DNA of 64,000 nt from Lacticaseibacillus jixianensis (GCF_003946485.1 NZ_RHOJ01000001.1:62001-126000); one strand, 5' to 3'; positions 34,569 through 43,602 are shown, counted from the stretch's first letter. A program made the numbers and translations. Notes: generated by a model not told the origin, from the letters alone.

Positions 34569-35522
34569 ATGGGACATGCACGGTACACAGCGACCAGCAG
34601 AGGCTGGCTCGCGTTTTTCGGATTGATTTATGCGGTGCTGCTGGTGGTGTTTGGCGTTGGCCTAGGGCTGGCAATGACACTGGGTGACACTGATCAAATG
34701 ATCAAGGTGGTCACCGACGAGGCGAGTCTGACCAGCTTGCAGCAGGCGATGAATAAAAGCGCGCTGAGCCAGGCCGCTAAGGCGGGCGTGGCGCTGCCGC
34801 AGGGCACCCAGCTGATCGCGCAGCCGGCCCTCAAGCGCGGCATTCAAACCGGGATGGCGATCAGTGCCAACTTCGGTGAGGTCCCGCAAAAGAGCCACTG
34901 GATCGACTGGGATTTTGTCAGCACGGATCCAGAAGAGCCCAGCAAAATGACGCTGAAGCCGCTGCTCAAGCCGCTGAACCGGCGTTTGGCCGCCGCGGCC
35001 AAGACGATCGCGGTCGATTACTCGGGTGAGGTGCGCGTGTCGGTGGAAAAGGCGATCGCCACTCATTTCAACACCATTATCTTGGACACGATGATGACGC
35101 ACGGGATCGGCATCGCCTATCCCATGCTGGTCTTGATTTGTCAGACGGCGGCAATTGTTGGCGCGATCCTCGGCGGCTTGGTGCTTCTGATCATGCGCTG
35201 GTGTGCCCACTCGTGGGAGCGCTGGCTGCGGGTGGCCGGGCGGCTGACCTACATTATCGCGCTCCTTGCCGGGTTGGGCGCCCTGATGGCCGCGATCCCG
35301 GCGCTTGGCCAGTACATTCATCTGGGCGGCATCAACCAAGTTATTGTGCAGCAGGTCCAGGCGGCAATCACGCCGACTTGGCAGCGCCTGGCGGGAGTCG
35401 TTGCGCTGATTGGGCTGGCAATGGCCGGGGCGGCGGCCTTGATGCGCATGGTCATGCGCAAGCAGGTGGCCAAGATGATCGAGAATGAGGAACGCGGGGG
35501 GGCCAAAACGCGGCGCCGTTAG
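34569..35522 (+). CDS. Membrane protein of unknown function
   Basis: 317 residues from ATG 34569 (GGAGG upstream). One hydrophobic segment at 13-35 (WLAFFGLIYAVLLVVFGVGL), an extracytoplasmic region of about 140 residues (QAMNKSALSQAAKAGV, DYSGEVRVSVEKAI), then three membrane segments (from about 178) and a basic C-tail. No family recognised. Precedes the T-box leader of luxS; the T-box region begins right after its stop. Confidence 0.65.
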   Translation: MGHARYTATSRGWLAFFGLIYAVLLVVFGVGLGLAMTLGDTDQMIKVVTDEASLTSLQQAMNKSALSQAAKAGVALPQGTQLIAQPALKRGIQTGMAISANFGEVPQKSHWIDWDFVSTDPEEPSKMTLKPLLKPLNRRLAAAAKTIAVDYSGEVRVSVEKAIATHFNTIILDTMMTHGIGIAYPMLVLICQTAAIVGAILGGLVLLIMRWCAHSWERWLRVAGRLTYIIALLAGLGALMAAIPALGQYIHLGGINQVIVQQVQAAITPTWQRLAGVVALIGLAMAGAAALMRMVMRKQVAKMIENEERGGAKTRRR

Positions 35523-35539
35523 CGGTAGAATTCCCGTTG

Positions 35540-35837
35540 ACAAGGGCGAACGCTGGCGGTAGGCTAGCCGCATAGTTGATTGAGGAAGCTTTGCGGAGAA
35601 GAGTAACCAAGGCGCAGCGGCATAGAGACCCCGGATGGTGAAAGCGGGGACGCAGGTGCTTGGCGAAGATGAACTCCAAATAGCTGCGTTGCGGTTCACG
35701 CCGCTGCGCCGGGTGCAACCGTTAACTTGCCGGGTACTGATTGGTACTCAAGGCGGCATTTGCCGCAAACAAGGGTGGCACCGCGATAATCGCCCCTTGG
35801 CTCGTGCATTGGCACGGCCAAGGGGCGATTTTTTGTG
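35540..35837 (+). promoter_or_regulatory. T-box riboswitch, methionine specifier
   Basis: Conserved T-box sequence AGGGTGGCACCGCG at 35772-35785, followed by a terminator (arms 35788-35801 and 35817-35830, then T-run). Stem I can be drawn: AGCT (35587-35590) with AGCT (35682-35685), GGAG (35595-35598) with CTCC (35674-35677), CCAAG (35607-35611) with CTTGG (35659-35663). The internal loop has AGTA (35602-35605) opposite GAA (35665-35667), then ATG at 35669-35671 in the specifier position. It therefore should sense uncharged tRNA-Met and turn on luxS when methionine is short. Confidence 0.88.
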
Positions 35838-35926
35838 ATGGTGCGAAGGCGGACCCCTATTGGGCGCCGCGGGCTTCGCTAGATCAATTTAACCGCAGGC
35901 ATTCATATTTTAAGGAGGAATTACAC

Positions 35927-36400
35927 ATGGCTAAAGTCGAAAGTTTCACATTGGATCACACCAAGGTCAAGGCACCCTACGTGCGCTTGATCACTGAGGA
36001 ACACGGGCAAAAGGGGGATACCATCTCCAACTATGATCTCCGGCTCGTGCAGCCGAATACGGCCGCCATTGACACAGCGGGCCTACACACCATCGAGCAC
36101 CTGTTGGCCAGCCTGTTGCGCGACCGCATGGACGGCGTCATTGACTGCTCGCCGTTTGGCTGCCGCACCGGGTTTCACCTGATCACCTGGGGCGAGCACA
36201 GCACGACGGAAGTGGCCAAGGCGCTGAAGTCGAGCCTGGAAGCCATCGCCAACGACATCACTTGGGCCGATGTGCCCGGCACGACCATCAAGTCCTGCGG
36301 CAATTACAAGGATCACAGCCTCTTTTCCGCGAAGGAATGGGCGAAGCTGATCCTCAGCCGCGGCATTTCCGACGATCCTTTCGAGCGTCACGAGGTTTAA
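35927..36400 (+). CDS. luxS: S-ribosylhomocysteine lyase
   Basis: 157 residues from ATG 35927 (AAGGAGG upstream). Zinc site motif [13 protein letters not shown] (HxxEH), GCRTGFHLI with the catalytic cysteine, and [10 protein letters not shown]. Splits S-ribosylhomocysteine into homocysteine and DPD, the precursor of AI-2; the homocysteine returns to methionine. The Met T-box upstream ties it to methionine supply. Ends at an intrinsic terminator before the ABC cluster. Confidence 0.97.
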   Translation: MAKVESFTLDHTKVKAPYVRLITEEHGQKGDTISNYDLRLVQPNTAAIDTAGLHTIEHLLASLLRDRMDGVIDCSPFGCRTGFHLITWGEHSTTEVAKALKSSLEAIANDITWADVPGTTIKSCGNYKDHSLFSAKEWAKLILSRGISDDPFERHEV

Positions 36401-36416
36401 CAAGAAGTTTCATGCT

Positions 36417-36446
36417 GGCGTTGCCGTTCGCGGTGGCGCCTTTTTT
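36417..36446 (+). terminator. Intrinsic terminator
   Basis: GGCGTTGCC (36417-36425) and GGTGGCGCC (36432-36440) pair with three wobble pairs, then six T. Separates luxS from the ABC cluster. Confidence 0.75.
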
Positions 36447-36491
36447 GATGGCTCTGACCGAAAGCGCTTAATTATTTGCTTAAAATGAGCA

Positions 36492-36516
36492 TACGATTAA
36501 TTAATCGTAGTATAAT
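36492..36516 (+). promoter_or_regulatory. ABC-cluster promoter with 18-bp perfect palindrome
   Basis: TACGATTAATTAATCGTA (36492-36509) is a perfect palindrome. The -10 TATAAT begins two bases later (36511-36516). The palindrome fills the spacer, where a repressor of the TetR, MarR or GntR kind would block RNA polymerase. The -35 is poor. First gene starts 49 bases beyond the -10. Confidence 0.75.
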
Positions 36517-36564
36517 GAGAAAAATTCTTAGTTTTGGGGCACGCGGTCAGCGGGGGACGCAGCG

Positions 36565-37791
36565 ATGAAACACACAGTGGGGCTGGAGTGGAAAAGGCAA
36601 CCTTGGCAGCTGGGGCTGGTTGGCCTGCTGGCAGGCTTTTTAGTGCTGATCGTGCCGCTGATCCACTGGCAGCCGGTGCCCGTCGACTACAAGACGTTCA
36701 ACTACTGGCCGGTGACGGTGACGTCTGAGAAGCGGTATATGGAACATGCACTTGAAAGCGGCACGAAGGACTATTCACCACAGGCAGAAAAGGGCGTCGG
36801 CAACCAGAACCCTGCCGAGACGCGGGCGATTGGCCGGCGGTATCAAACCATGCTGAAGGCGTTTCGCCGCGGTGACTACCTGACCGTGGACCGGCAGATC
36901 ATGAAGGCCTTCGACAGCGGGGTCAAGGACGGGCCGATGTGGAACGATTTCGATTTACCAGACATTGCCTATTTTGGGGACTTTGCGGTTTCGGGCAGTC
37001 GGTCAGCCATGCAGATGCGCGCGCTCTACGCCTACTTGGTGAAGCATCACATTAACCGTATTCCAATGATGGGCAATAATAGCGGCGCCGGGCAAGCCGT
37101 CACGCGCGAGTTGATGTATTCACGTTACTTCCTGGTGATGCTGGCCTTGATGGTGCTGATGCTTGGCCTGACCTACACCCGTGACCACACTGACGGGACT
37201 GCGGCCTTCAGTCGCACAGTGCCCAAAAGCGACGTGATCTTGGCCCTACAGAAAATGCTGCCAGCGCTGCTTTGGCTTAACGTTGCCGTTGTCTGCAGCT
37301 GGGCACTCACGATGGTGGTGTTTGCGCTGATCCCGGGGCAGGATTTTGGCTCGTTGATGGTGCCGTTCAGCTACGACGTCCACGGTGAGGCGATGGTCAT
37401 GCCGCTGTGGCAGTACACTCTTTTGGTGTGGCTGGTGCTCAATCTTTGGGCGTTGTTCCTTGCCGGCCTAGCCTACCTGTTCAGCCTAGTGATCCATCAG
37501 CCGGTCGCAATGTGCTTTGGGCTGGGCCTGGTGGTGTTTGCTCGGCAGCTAGGATTGCTTGGTCTTGTGCCTGACTGGGCCTGGAACTTTCTGCCTTCCA
37601 AATACACTCTGCTGCCCGAAATGCTGACGCGCGGCGGGGAGTTCATTAACCAACAACCTTGGCAGTGGCTACTGCTCTATGGCGGCTTCATCATCGTGGT
37701 TTGGAGCCTGGGCGGCCTGTTGACCTGGTGGCGCGACCACCGCCGCAGCCGCGTGGGGAAGGGAGTTAAAGGAGGCGAGCAGCATGCTTGA
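36565..37791 (+). CDS. ABC-2-type transporter permease (first of cluster)
   Basis: 408 residues. First membrane segment 17-34, then an extracytoplasmic region of about 150 residues (KRYMEHALESGTKDYSPQ), and five or six further segments from about 190. TYTRDHTDGTAAFSRTVPKS is the cytosolic coupling-type stretch after segment 2. Weak ribosome site. The next gene (ATPase) starts inside its 3' end. Membrane subunit of a type II-like ABC exporter; substrate unknown. Confidence 0.8.
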   Translation: MKHTVGLEWKRQPWQLGLVGLLAGFLVLIVPLIHWQPVPVDYKTFNYWPVTVTSEKRYMEHALESGTKDYSPQAEKGVGNQNPAETRAIGRRYQTMLKAFRRGDYLTVDRQIMKAFDSGVKDGPMWNDFDLPDIAYFGDFAVSGSRSAMQMRALYAYLVKHHINRIPMMGNNSGAGQAVTRELMYSRYFLVMLALMVLMLGLTYTRDHTDGTAAFSRTVPKSDVILALQKMLPALLWLNVAVVCSWALTMVVFALIPGQDFGSLMVPFSYDVHGEAMVMPLWQYTLLVWLVLNLWALFLAGLAYLFSLVIHQPVAMCFGLGLVVFARQLGLLGLVPDWAWNFLPSKYTLLPEMLTRGGEFINQQPWQWLLLYGGFIIVVWSLGGLLTWWRDHRRSRVGKGVKGGEQHA

Positions 37792-38479
37792 AGTCAGTCA
37801 TCTGAATTTTGCGTTTGGCAAGCAGGGCCTCTTAAGCGACCTGTCGTTCACATTGGCCGCCGGGTCGATCACCGGGCTAGTGGCACCCAATGGGACCGGG
37901 AAAACGACGCTGCTGCGGTGCTTGTGCGGCCTGCTGCCCAGTGGGCCGGGGGTGCTGCACCTCAATGGCATCGACTTGTACCGCAAGCGGACGGCCTATT
38001 TGGCGCAGCTGTTCTTCCTAGAAAACTCGACCCAACTCTACGCCGATTTGACCGTGGCCGACCATCTGAAATACGTGCGCAAAATGTGGCATTCCAGCGT
38101 CAGCATCCAGGATACCGTCGGCGAGCTGGAAGTGGCCGGGTATTACCGCAAACGGATCCGGGACCTGTCGCTGGGGATGAAGCAGCACGCGTTGCTGGCG
38201 ATGTACTTGGTGGCCGACCCGCAGCTGCTACTGATCGACGAGCCGTTGAACGGTCTAGATCCCACCAGCATCCAGCAGTTCGAACGGATCTTCACCCAGC
38301 TGAAGGCGGCCGGCAAGACGCTGCTGGTGTCCTCGCACCAGATGGACAGCGTCGGGCGGGTCAGCGATGACGTCTTTTTCCTCAAGGACCAGCACATCCT
38401 CGCGGAGCCGAACACGGGGCAGGACATGATGGCCGAGTACTCGCGCATCTTCCTGGGCCAGGAGGCGGCCCATGGTTAG
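37784..38479 (+). CDS. ABC transporter ATPase 1
   Basis: 231 residues, ATG 37784 overlapping the permease by eight bases. Walker A APNGTGKTT (about 36-44), signature LSLGMKQ in place of LSGGQ, Walker B LLLIDEPLNGLDPTS, H-switch SSHQMD. The GMKQ type signature is common in ATPases for peptide, bacteriocin-immunity and ABC-2 exporters. A close paralogue ends the cluster at 41952-42650. Confidence 0.93.
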   Translation: MLEVSHLNFAFGKQGLLSDLSFTLAAGSITGLVAPNGTGKTTLLRCLCGLLPSGPGVLHLNGIDLYRKRTAYLAQLFFLENSTQLYADLTVADHLKYVRKMWHSSVSIQDTVGELEVAGYYRKRIRDLSLGMKQHALLAMYLVADPQLLLIDEPLNGLDPTSIQQFERIFTQLKAAGKTLLVSSHQMDSVGRVSDDVFFLKDQHILAEPNTGQDMMAEYSRIFLGQEAAHG

Positions 38480-39677
38480 CCAGTTTGGGCTCGACTTCAA
38501 GCGCCTTGCGCGCACCAGCACAACGGTGGTGATCTATCTGGCGTTCGGGTTGCTATTGCTGACCAGCTTTTTCATGAAGATCCATGACGACAACTATGGT
38601 CCCGGGCTGCAACTCGGCCATTACACCGCTACGATGGGCAGCTTGGACAAGGCCATCGATCGGCTCGAGAAGGTGAAGCCAAAGACCAAGCAGGTCAAGG
38701 CAGAACTGAAAAGCAAAACGACTCAGAAGACTCTGATCGATGAGATCAACCTGGCAGACACGCAGCTAGTCGCTTCACCAGTGTTGAGTGCGCAGGACCC
38801 GGACCCAGTAAACCGCCTGCTGCTGAAGCTGGCCAGGTTTCAGGTCAAGGAAACGGCGGCCGGTCGTGGTGCTTGGTTGGAATTGTATCGCGTTGAAGGC
38901 GAGCCGACCGATTCTAGTCTCCTGGGACGCAAAAAGGCGGTACTGCTGTACCAGACCTTATTGAAACGGCATCGCAGCCAGCTCTTCTTTAACGCGGCAC
39001 GCTTGCCGGCAGCCAGCTACCTGACCGCCCAGCTGCGGTCCGGCCAAACCACGCTGCTGCTGTTGGCGGTGGTCGTCCTGCTGGTGGCCGAAAGCTTCAC
39101 CCTGGATCAGCGCAAGCACACCACAGCGCTGCAGCAGACCCTGCCGCATGAGCCGTTCGGTGTGCTGGTGGCACGGGTCGGCGCGACCTTTGTGCTCGCG
39201 GTGCTGGTCCTTGCGGCGGCGCTGGCAACGGTTTTCGTGATCGTCGGCTTGCATGACGGTTGGGGGAACTGGGCGTACCCGCTGATCTACTCGCCTAATG
39301 GCCGCACGGCGGCGGTCCTCACCCTGGGCCGGTTTGCGGCGGGGTGGGGCGGTCTGATAGTGCTGGCGGTGCTCCTGCTGACTGCGTTGGGCGCCTTGGT
39401 GAGCCTGTATACCGCGAAAATGGGCCTGCACCTGGCCAGCGGCGTGGCAGTCATTTTGCTAGCGGTTCCGGTGGTGCTCACCGCGGCGGTGGTGCGGCCG
39501 GTGGTGCGCTTTTTGCCGAGTGCCTACTTGCAACCCGCGCCAATGCTGCTGCATGAGGCGAGTTGGCCCCAGTTGCCGTTGGGAGGCGGGCTCGCGGTGC
39601 TACTGGGCTGGACGGTAGGACTATTAGGGCTGGGCTGGCTGCGCTTAAAGTGGCACCCAAGGGGGCAGAATCAGTGA
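38472..39677 (+). CDS. ABC-2-type transporter permease 2
   Basis: 401 residues, ATG 38472 within the end of the ATPase gene. Segment 1 at 14-33, large external loop (LDKAIDRLEKVKPKTKQVKA, ALLSAQD region), then six segments from about 190, with DQRKHTTALQQTLPHEPFG as the cytosolic loop and YPLIYSPNGRTAAVLTLGRF shared in pattern with permease 3. Membrane subunit; translationally coupled on both sides. Confidence 0.8.
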   Translation: MVSQFGLDFKRLARTSTTVVIYLAFGLLLLTSFFMKIHDDNYGPGLQLGHYTATMGSLDKAIDRLEKVKPKTKQVKAELKSKTTQKTLIDEINLADTQLVASPVLSAQDPDPVNRLLLKLARFQVKETAAGRGAWLELYRVEGEPTDSSLLGRKKAVLLYQTLLKRHRSQLFFNAARLPAASYLTAQLRSGQTTLLLLAVVVLLVAESFTLDQRKHTTALQQTLPHEPFGVLVARVGATFVLAVLVLAAALATVFVIVGLHDGWGNWAYPLIYSPNGRTAAVLTLGRFAAGWGGLIVLAVLLLTALGALVSLYTAKMGLHLASGVAVILLAVPVVLTAAVVRPVVRFLPSAYLQPAPMLLHEASWPQLPLGGGLAVLLGWTVGLLGLGWLRLKWHPRGQNQ

Positions 39678-40798
39678 AACGACAGCTTTACTTTGAGCGC
39701 TTGCGTTATTTTCACGACTGGGGTTGGCTGGGCTTCGCGCTCGTGTTCGCCTTGCTTCTCATGTGGCCCAACACGGCGCGGCTGGCGCCTAGCAGCGGCT
39801 ATGACGCGGAAATGCCAGCCCTCCAAGAACTAATGAAGGCTGATACCAAGCAGCAGGAAAAGGCCCCAGCCAAAGCCGATGCGAAAGGGGCGCGGCCGAC
39901 CCAGGAGGACCTGCGCAAGGAGCAGGATCAGCTATACGATCTGACCGCGGCCATTGAGAACCAGGCTTCGCCTTGGCGGCTCACTCAGCTGATGTACCGC
40001 CTGCGCCGGTCGATGGTGGCGCAGATCAACGCCGGCCGCGTCTACGTCGATAGTGGCGGTACCCCGATGGATGTCCTCCCGGCTCGAGAGGACGCGGCGG
40101 TGCTAAAAATCCTCGTCAGGCGGCATCAAGTCTTTATGCCGGCGGCCGCAACCAATTTGCCGGCCAGCCTGGCCCTTGCGCGCACGCTTCAACGCGGCGT
40201 GCCCGCACTTTGGCTGCTGCTGTTTATCGCCGTTTGGAGCAGCTATTACCTGATCTGGGATAAACGCAGCCGCGTCGGGGAGTTCACGGCCCTCGTGCCG
40301 CTGCGGCAAGGGACGATTCTTTTGGCCAAGCAAGTCGTGTTTTGGGTCATCGCCAGTGCGACCACGATTACGGTGTTCGCACTGGCACTGGTGATCCCTG
40401 TGCTCACCAGCGGCGTTGGGGATGCGCGCTATCCGTTGGCTTTCTCACCGACAGGTCAAGCCATCCAGGTCATGACGGCCGGTCGTTTCGTGCTGTTGTT
40501 TCTGCTCAGCATCTTGGCGCTGTTAGCCTTCATGGCGGCGGTCAACAGCTTGCTGCAGCAATTGATCGGCAACTACTTTGTGGTGTTACTGCTGCTAATG
40601 GCGCTGTGCGTCGCCGGCCCGACTCTGCAACTAGGGTCCTTTGCGCCGTTTGCGTACCTGGACCCCGCGGCCACCTTGCTGCCTCAGGGCAATTCAGGCA
40701 TTCTCACCCCGGGCTGGGGCCCGGTGATTTTGGCGGGGTGGGCCGCGCTGCTAGGGACGGTCAGCTTGATTGTTGCCGCGCGTCGGCAGCGACTTTAA
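39674..40798 (+). CDS. ABC-2-type transporter permease 3
   Basis: 374 residues from GTG 39674, which overlaps the stop of permease 2 (GTGA); a longer in-frame start inside the previous gene is less likely. Segment 1 at 13-30, external loop with a Lys/Ala-rich coiled-coil-like part (KADTKQQEKAPAKADAKGA), five or six later segments. RSRVGEFTALVPLRQGT is the cytosolic loop. YPLAFSPTGQAIQVMTAGRF mirrors permease 2, so the two are paralogues. Confidence 0.8.
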   Translation: MKRQLYFERLRYFHDWGWLGFALVFALLLMWPNTARLAPSSGYDAEMPALQELMKADTKQQEKAPAKADAKGARPTQEDLRKEQDQLYDLTAAIENQASPWRLTQLMYRLRRSMVAQINAGRVYVDSGGTPMDVLPAREDAAVLKILVRRHQVFMPAAATNLPASLALARTLQRGVPALWLLLFIAVWSSYYLIWDKRSRVGEFTALVPLRQGTILLAKQVVFWVIASATTITVFALALVIPVLTSGVGDARYPLAFSPTGQAIQVMTAGRFVLLFLLSILALLAFMAAVNSLLQQLIGNYFVVLLLLMALCVAGPTLQLGSFAPFAYLDPAATLLPQGNSGILTPGWGPVILAGWAALLGTVSLIVAARRQRL

Positions 40799-40811
40799 AG
40801 GGGGACTAGTA

Positions 40812-41936
40812 ATGAAACAACAAAAATGGGAGTGGCTGCTCGCCCTGAAGCGCCCAGTGATCTGGGTCATTCCCCTCGTTATGGCAACGCTGTTCCTACT
40901 GCCGATGCTGCGCGGGCGGCTGTCCTACGCGCCAAACGTGGCCACCGCGCTGCGGCGGGACGCCCAAGACCAAATGGATGTCCGTAGTACTGCGGCCATT
41001 CGCCGGGTGATCAAAGCCGGTCCTAAGGCGCCGCCGACGATCCTCACCTACCAGCAGGCAACGAAGCTGTTGCCGCTGGCGGAAAAAGTGGACGCAGCGG
41101 TCAAAGCCGGCGATCGAATGGCTTACGCGAAAGCGATGGCGCACTTTCTCACCACCGGGGACCAGCCCGATCGTGCGCCTAAGTATCAGTATCTCGCAGC
41201 TCATCACGTCCCTTTTTACGGCTTTTATGACGCCAAGGTTCCGTTCACGACCTACCTGTTGAACAATGTGCTGTATTTTTCCCACACCAGCACGTACATT
41301 GTGCTCGCGCTAGCGGTGCTGGTCGCCTTCTTGACCACCATGGGCCGCGGCAAACGTGACGAGTTCTCGGCGCTGTTGGCGATGCGGCCGAATCAGGTGC
41401 TGTTCAATCAGCAGGTGGTCATCGGCCTGACCGCCTTTGGCATGGTGCTTCTGGCGCTGGTGCTGATGGCGATTCCAGTCATTGCGCGCGTGGGGATGGG
41501 CTCGTGGCAGACCGCCTTCTTCTCGGTGACTACGGTGCCTGGCAAAACTGATCCGCAAACCGTCATCGTGCCGTTGTTCAAGGCGCTTGCCTTCTACCTA
41601 CTGGGAATCTTTGCCATCATCGCGATGCTGACCGGCCTAGCGCTCTTGCTTAAGCAGTGGCACGCCAATCTCATTGTCACGGTGCTTGCCTTGGCCGCTG
41701 TGGCCGTGCTGCCGAGCCGAGCCGTTGTGAGGTGGTTACCATCACTTACTGGCCCCTTGCAGGTCCTGCCTGGCAGTCACACTGACATCAGCTGGATGCT
41801 AATGGCCAGCCAGCAGACCTACCCCGCCGGCCCCTTTGGCGGTCAGGGCTTGTTTGGGTTAATGGTGCTGTTCGGCTGGGCAGCGGTCTTCCTGATTGCT
41901 GGGCACGTTGTCGTCCACCGGCGCCAGGCCGCGTGA
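40812..41936 (+). CDS. ABC-2-type transporter permease 4
   Basis: 374 residues from ATG 40812 (AAAGGGGG upstream, 13 bases after permease 3). Segment 1 at 16-32, external region to about 160, then six segments. GRGKRDEFSALLAMRPNQVLF is the cytosolic loop, matching FTALVPLRQGTILL of permease 3 in position. Fourth membrane subunit of the cluster. Followed 15 bases later by the second ATPase. Confidence 0.8.
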   Translation: MKQQKWEWLLALKRPVIWVIPLVMATLFLLPMLRGRLSYAPNVATALRRDAQDQMDVRSTAAIRRVIKAGPKAPPTILTYQQATKLLPLAEKVDAAVKAGDRMAYAKAMAHFLTTGDQPDRAPKYQYLAAHHVPFYGFYDAKVPFTTYLLNNVLYFSHTSTYIVLALAVLVAFLTTMGRGKRDEFSALLAMRPNQVLFNQQVVIGLTAFGMVLLALVLMAIPVIARVGMGSWQTAFFSVTTVPGKTDPQTVIVPLFKALAFYLLGIFAIIAMLTGLALLLKQWHANLIVTVLALAAVAVLPSRAVVRWLPSLTGPLQVLPGSHTDISWMLMASQQTYPAGPFGGQGLFGLMVLFGWAAVFLIAGHVVVHRRQAA

Positions 41937-41951
41937 AAGGAGTGTGTACTG

Positions 41952-42650
41952 ATGCTCGAAGTGAAAAATTTATCCTTTAACTACGGTAAGCAGCAGATCC
42001 TTGATGACCTCAGCTTTAACATCGACGCCGGCACCATTGTCGGGCTCGTGGCCCCCAACGGCACTGGTAAAAGCACGCTGCTGCGGAATCTGACCGGCCT
42101 GCTGCGGCCCAAGCGGGGCACCGTGAGCCTGCTCGGCCACGATGCCTGGCACGACCGCCAGGCGTTCTTGAAGCACCTCTTCTTCCTTGAGGATTCCGCC
42201 AGGCTGTACGAGGGCCTCAATCCCAACGAGCTGTTCGGCTACGTGAAGGACGTCTGGGGCGGCCCGCTGACAGTCGACCGCGTCGTGAAGGTGCTGCGCA
42301 TGGAAAAGTATCGCAAGAAGCGCGTCGCCAGCATGTCGCTGGGGATGAAGCAGCACGTGCTGCTCGGCATGTACCTGATTTCTGGGGCCGACCTGCTGCT
42401 GTTCGACGAGCCACTGAACGGACTGGATCCGACCAGTATCGAGCTGTTCACGCGTATTTTTTCGCAGCTGAAGGAGCATGGGAAAAGCATCCTGATGTCG
42501 TCGCATCAGCTGGGCAATGTGACCACCATGGCGGATTCGGTCATGTTCCTTAAGGACGGGCACCTGCAGACCTACCAGACCGCGGCCATCGACTTGCAGC
42601 AGAAGTACGATGAGCTGTTTGCGGTGGATGAGACGCTGCTGGAGCCTTAG
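41952..42650 (+). CDS. ABC transporter ATPase 2
   Basis: 232 residues, ATG 41952 behind AAAGGAG. Walker A APNGTGKST, signature MSLGMKQ, Walker B LLLFDEPLNGLDPTS, H-switch SSHQLG. Very similar to ATPase 1 throughout (both share FNYGKQ/FAFGKQ starts and HLFFLEDSARLYEGL against QLFFLENSTQLYADL), so a duplicated module. Last gene of the cluster, then a terminator. Confidence 0.93.
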   Translation: MLEVKNLSFNYGKQQILDDLSFNIDAGTIVGLVAPNGTGKSTLLRNLTGLLRPKRGTVSLLGHDAWHDRQAFLKHLFFLEDSARLYEGLNPNELFGYVKDVWGGPLTVDRVVKVLRMEKYRKKRVASMSLGMKQHVLLGMYLISGADLLLFDEPLNGLDPTSIELFTRIFSQLKEHGKSILMSSHQLGNVTTMADSVMFLKDGHLQTYQTAAIDLQQKYDELFAVDETLLEP

Positions 42651-42659
42651 CCGCACACG

Positions 42660-42686
42660 AAAAGCCCGGCAAATTGCCGGGCTTTT
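42660..42686. terminator. Bidirectional terminator
   Basis: AAAAGCCCGGCAA (42660-42672) and TTGCCGGGCTTTT (42674-42686) with one base between. Ends the ABC cluster and the convergent HAD gene. Confidence 0.9.
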
Positions 42687-42698
42687 ATCGTGCTCTCG

Positions 42699-43520
42699 TT
42701 AGTCCTCTGCTGCGCCGCCGAGAAACTTGTCCAGGGCCACCGCCACGCCGTCGTGTTCCAGGTCCGCGGTGTGAAACTTGGTCGCGGCTTTGACTTTCTC
42801 GTTGGCGTTGCCCATGGCGATGCCGTAATGGACGGTTTTTAACATCTCCAGATCGTTGGATCCGTCGCCAAACGCCATGGTGCGCGCCAGTGGTTGATTC
42901 AACTCCTGGCACACGCGCAGAATCGCCGTGGCCTTGTTCACGCCATGCGCCGTGATTTCAATATTGTCCGCGTAGGAGCTCGAGGCGTCGACATCGGGCA
43001 GCGCGTTCATTGCCACGCGGGCCTTGGCGATCTTCTCCAGGTCAGGATCGATGGCGATGGCGTTGATGATCTTGCCGGCGTTGGCTCGCAGCTGTTCCAG
43101 GGTCTCGATGGCGACGTACTTGCTGGGGTCCTCACCGGCGATGCGGTGCTTGCCGTCGGCGGACACCGCGGCCGGCAGCGGCGTCAGGTACATCACCTTT
43201 TCGAGGGTGAAAAAGTATTGGGGTAAGTCATACTGTTTGGCGACCCGCCAGATGCCTTCCAGTGCATTGGTTGAGAGGTGCTGTGCCTCGACCTGCCCGC
43301 CGATGCGGGTGACGGTGCCATTGGAGCAGATGATGTCTAGGTCCGGGCCGATGCGGTCTGCCATCATCGAGGCGGAAAATAGTGGCCGGCCGGATGCGAT
43401 GAAGAAGCGGTGGCCTTGGGCGCGGTACTTGGCAATGGTATCGACCACGCGCTTGCTTGGGTACTGGCTTTCCCCAACCAAGGTGCCATCGATATCCATA
43501 AAGACAGTGTAAGGTGACAT
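42699..43520 (-). CDS. Cof-type HAD phosphatase
   Basis: 273 residues from ATG 43520 (AAGGAAGG upstream). Motif I MDIDGTLVGES, motif II SGRPLFS, and GVNKATAIL, FGDGSNDLEMLKTV as motifs III/IV; C2b cap in between. Dephosphorylates sugar phosphates or cofactors such as FMN; exact substrate unknown. Single gene. Confidence 0.92.
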   Translation of the reverse strand: MSPYTVFMDIDGTLVGESQYPSKRVVDTIAKYRAQGHRFFIASGRPLFSASMMADRIGPDLDIICSNGTVTRIGGQVEAQHLSTNALEGIWRVAKQYDLPQYFFTLEKVMYLTPLPAAVSADGKHRIAGEDPSKYVAIETLEQLRANAGKIINAIAIDPDLEKIAKARVAMNALPDVDASSSYADNIEITAHGVNKATAILRVCQELNQPLARTMAFGDGSNDLEMLKTVHYGIAMGNANEKVKAATKFHTADLEHDGVAVALDKFLGGAAED

Positions 43521-43602
43521 AGTGACCTTCCTTTGAGCGTTGTTGTGGGAACAATTCAAGCGGTTTCATTATACCAAACTTTGGCGCTCGTTGATCAGTC
43601 GC

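Noticed and set aside
35674-35676. CTC (Leu) as T-box specifier
   Set aside because: These bases are needed to pair with GGAG at 35595-35598 in stem I; ATG at 35669-35671 lies in the loop at the expected distance from GAA.
35838-35880. Another copy of the hairpin repeat after the T-box
   Set aside because: Only GGTGCGAAGGCG matches; the rest does not fold or align, so at most a remnant.
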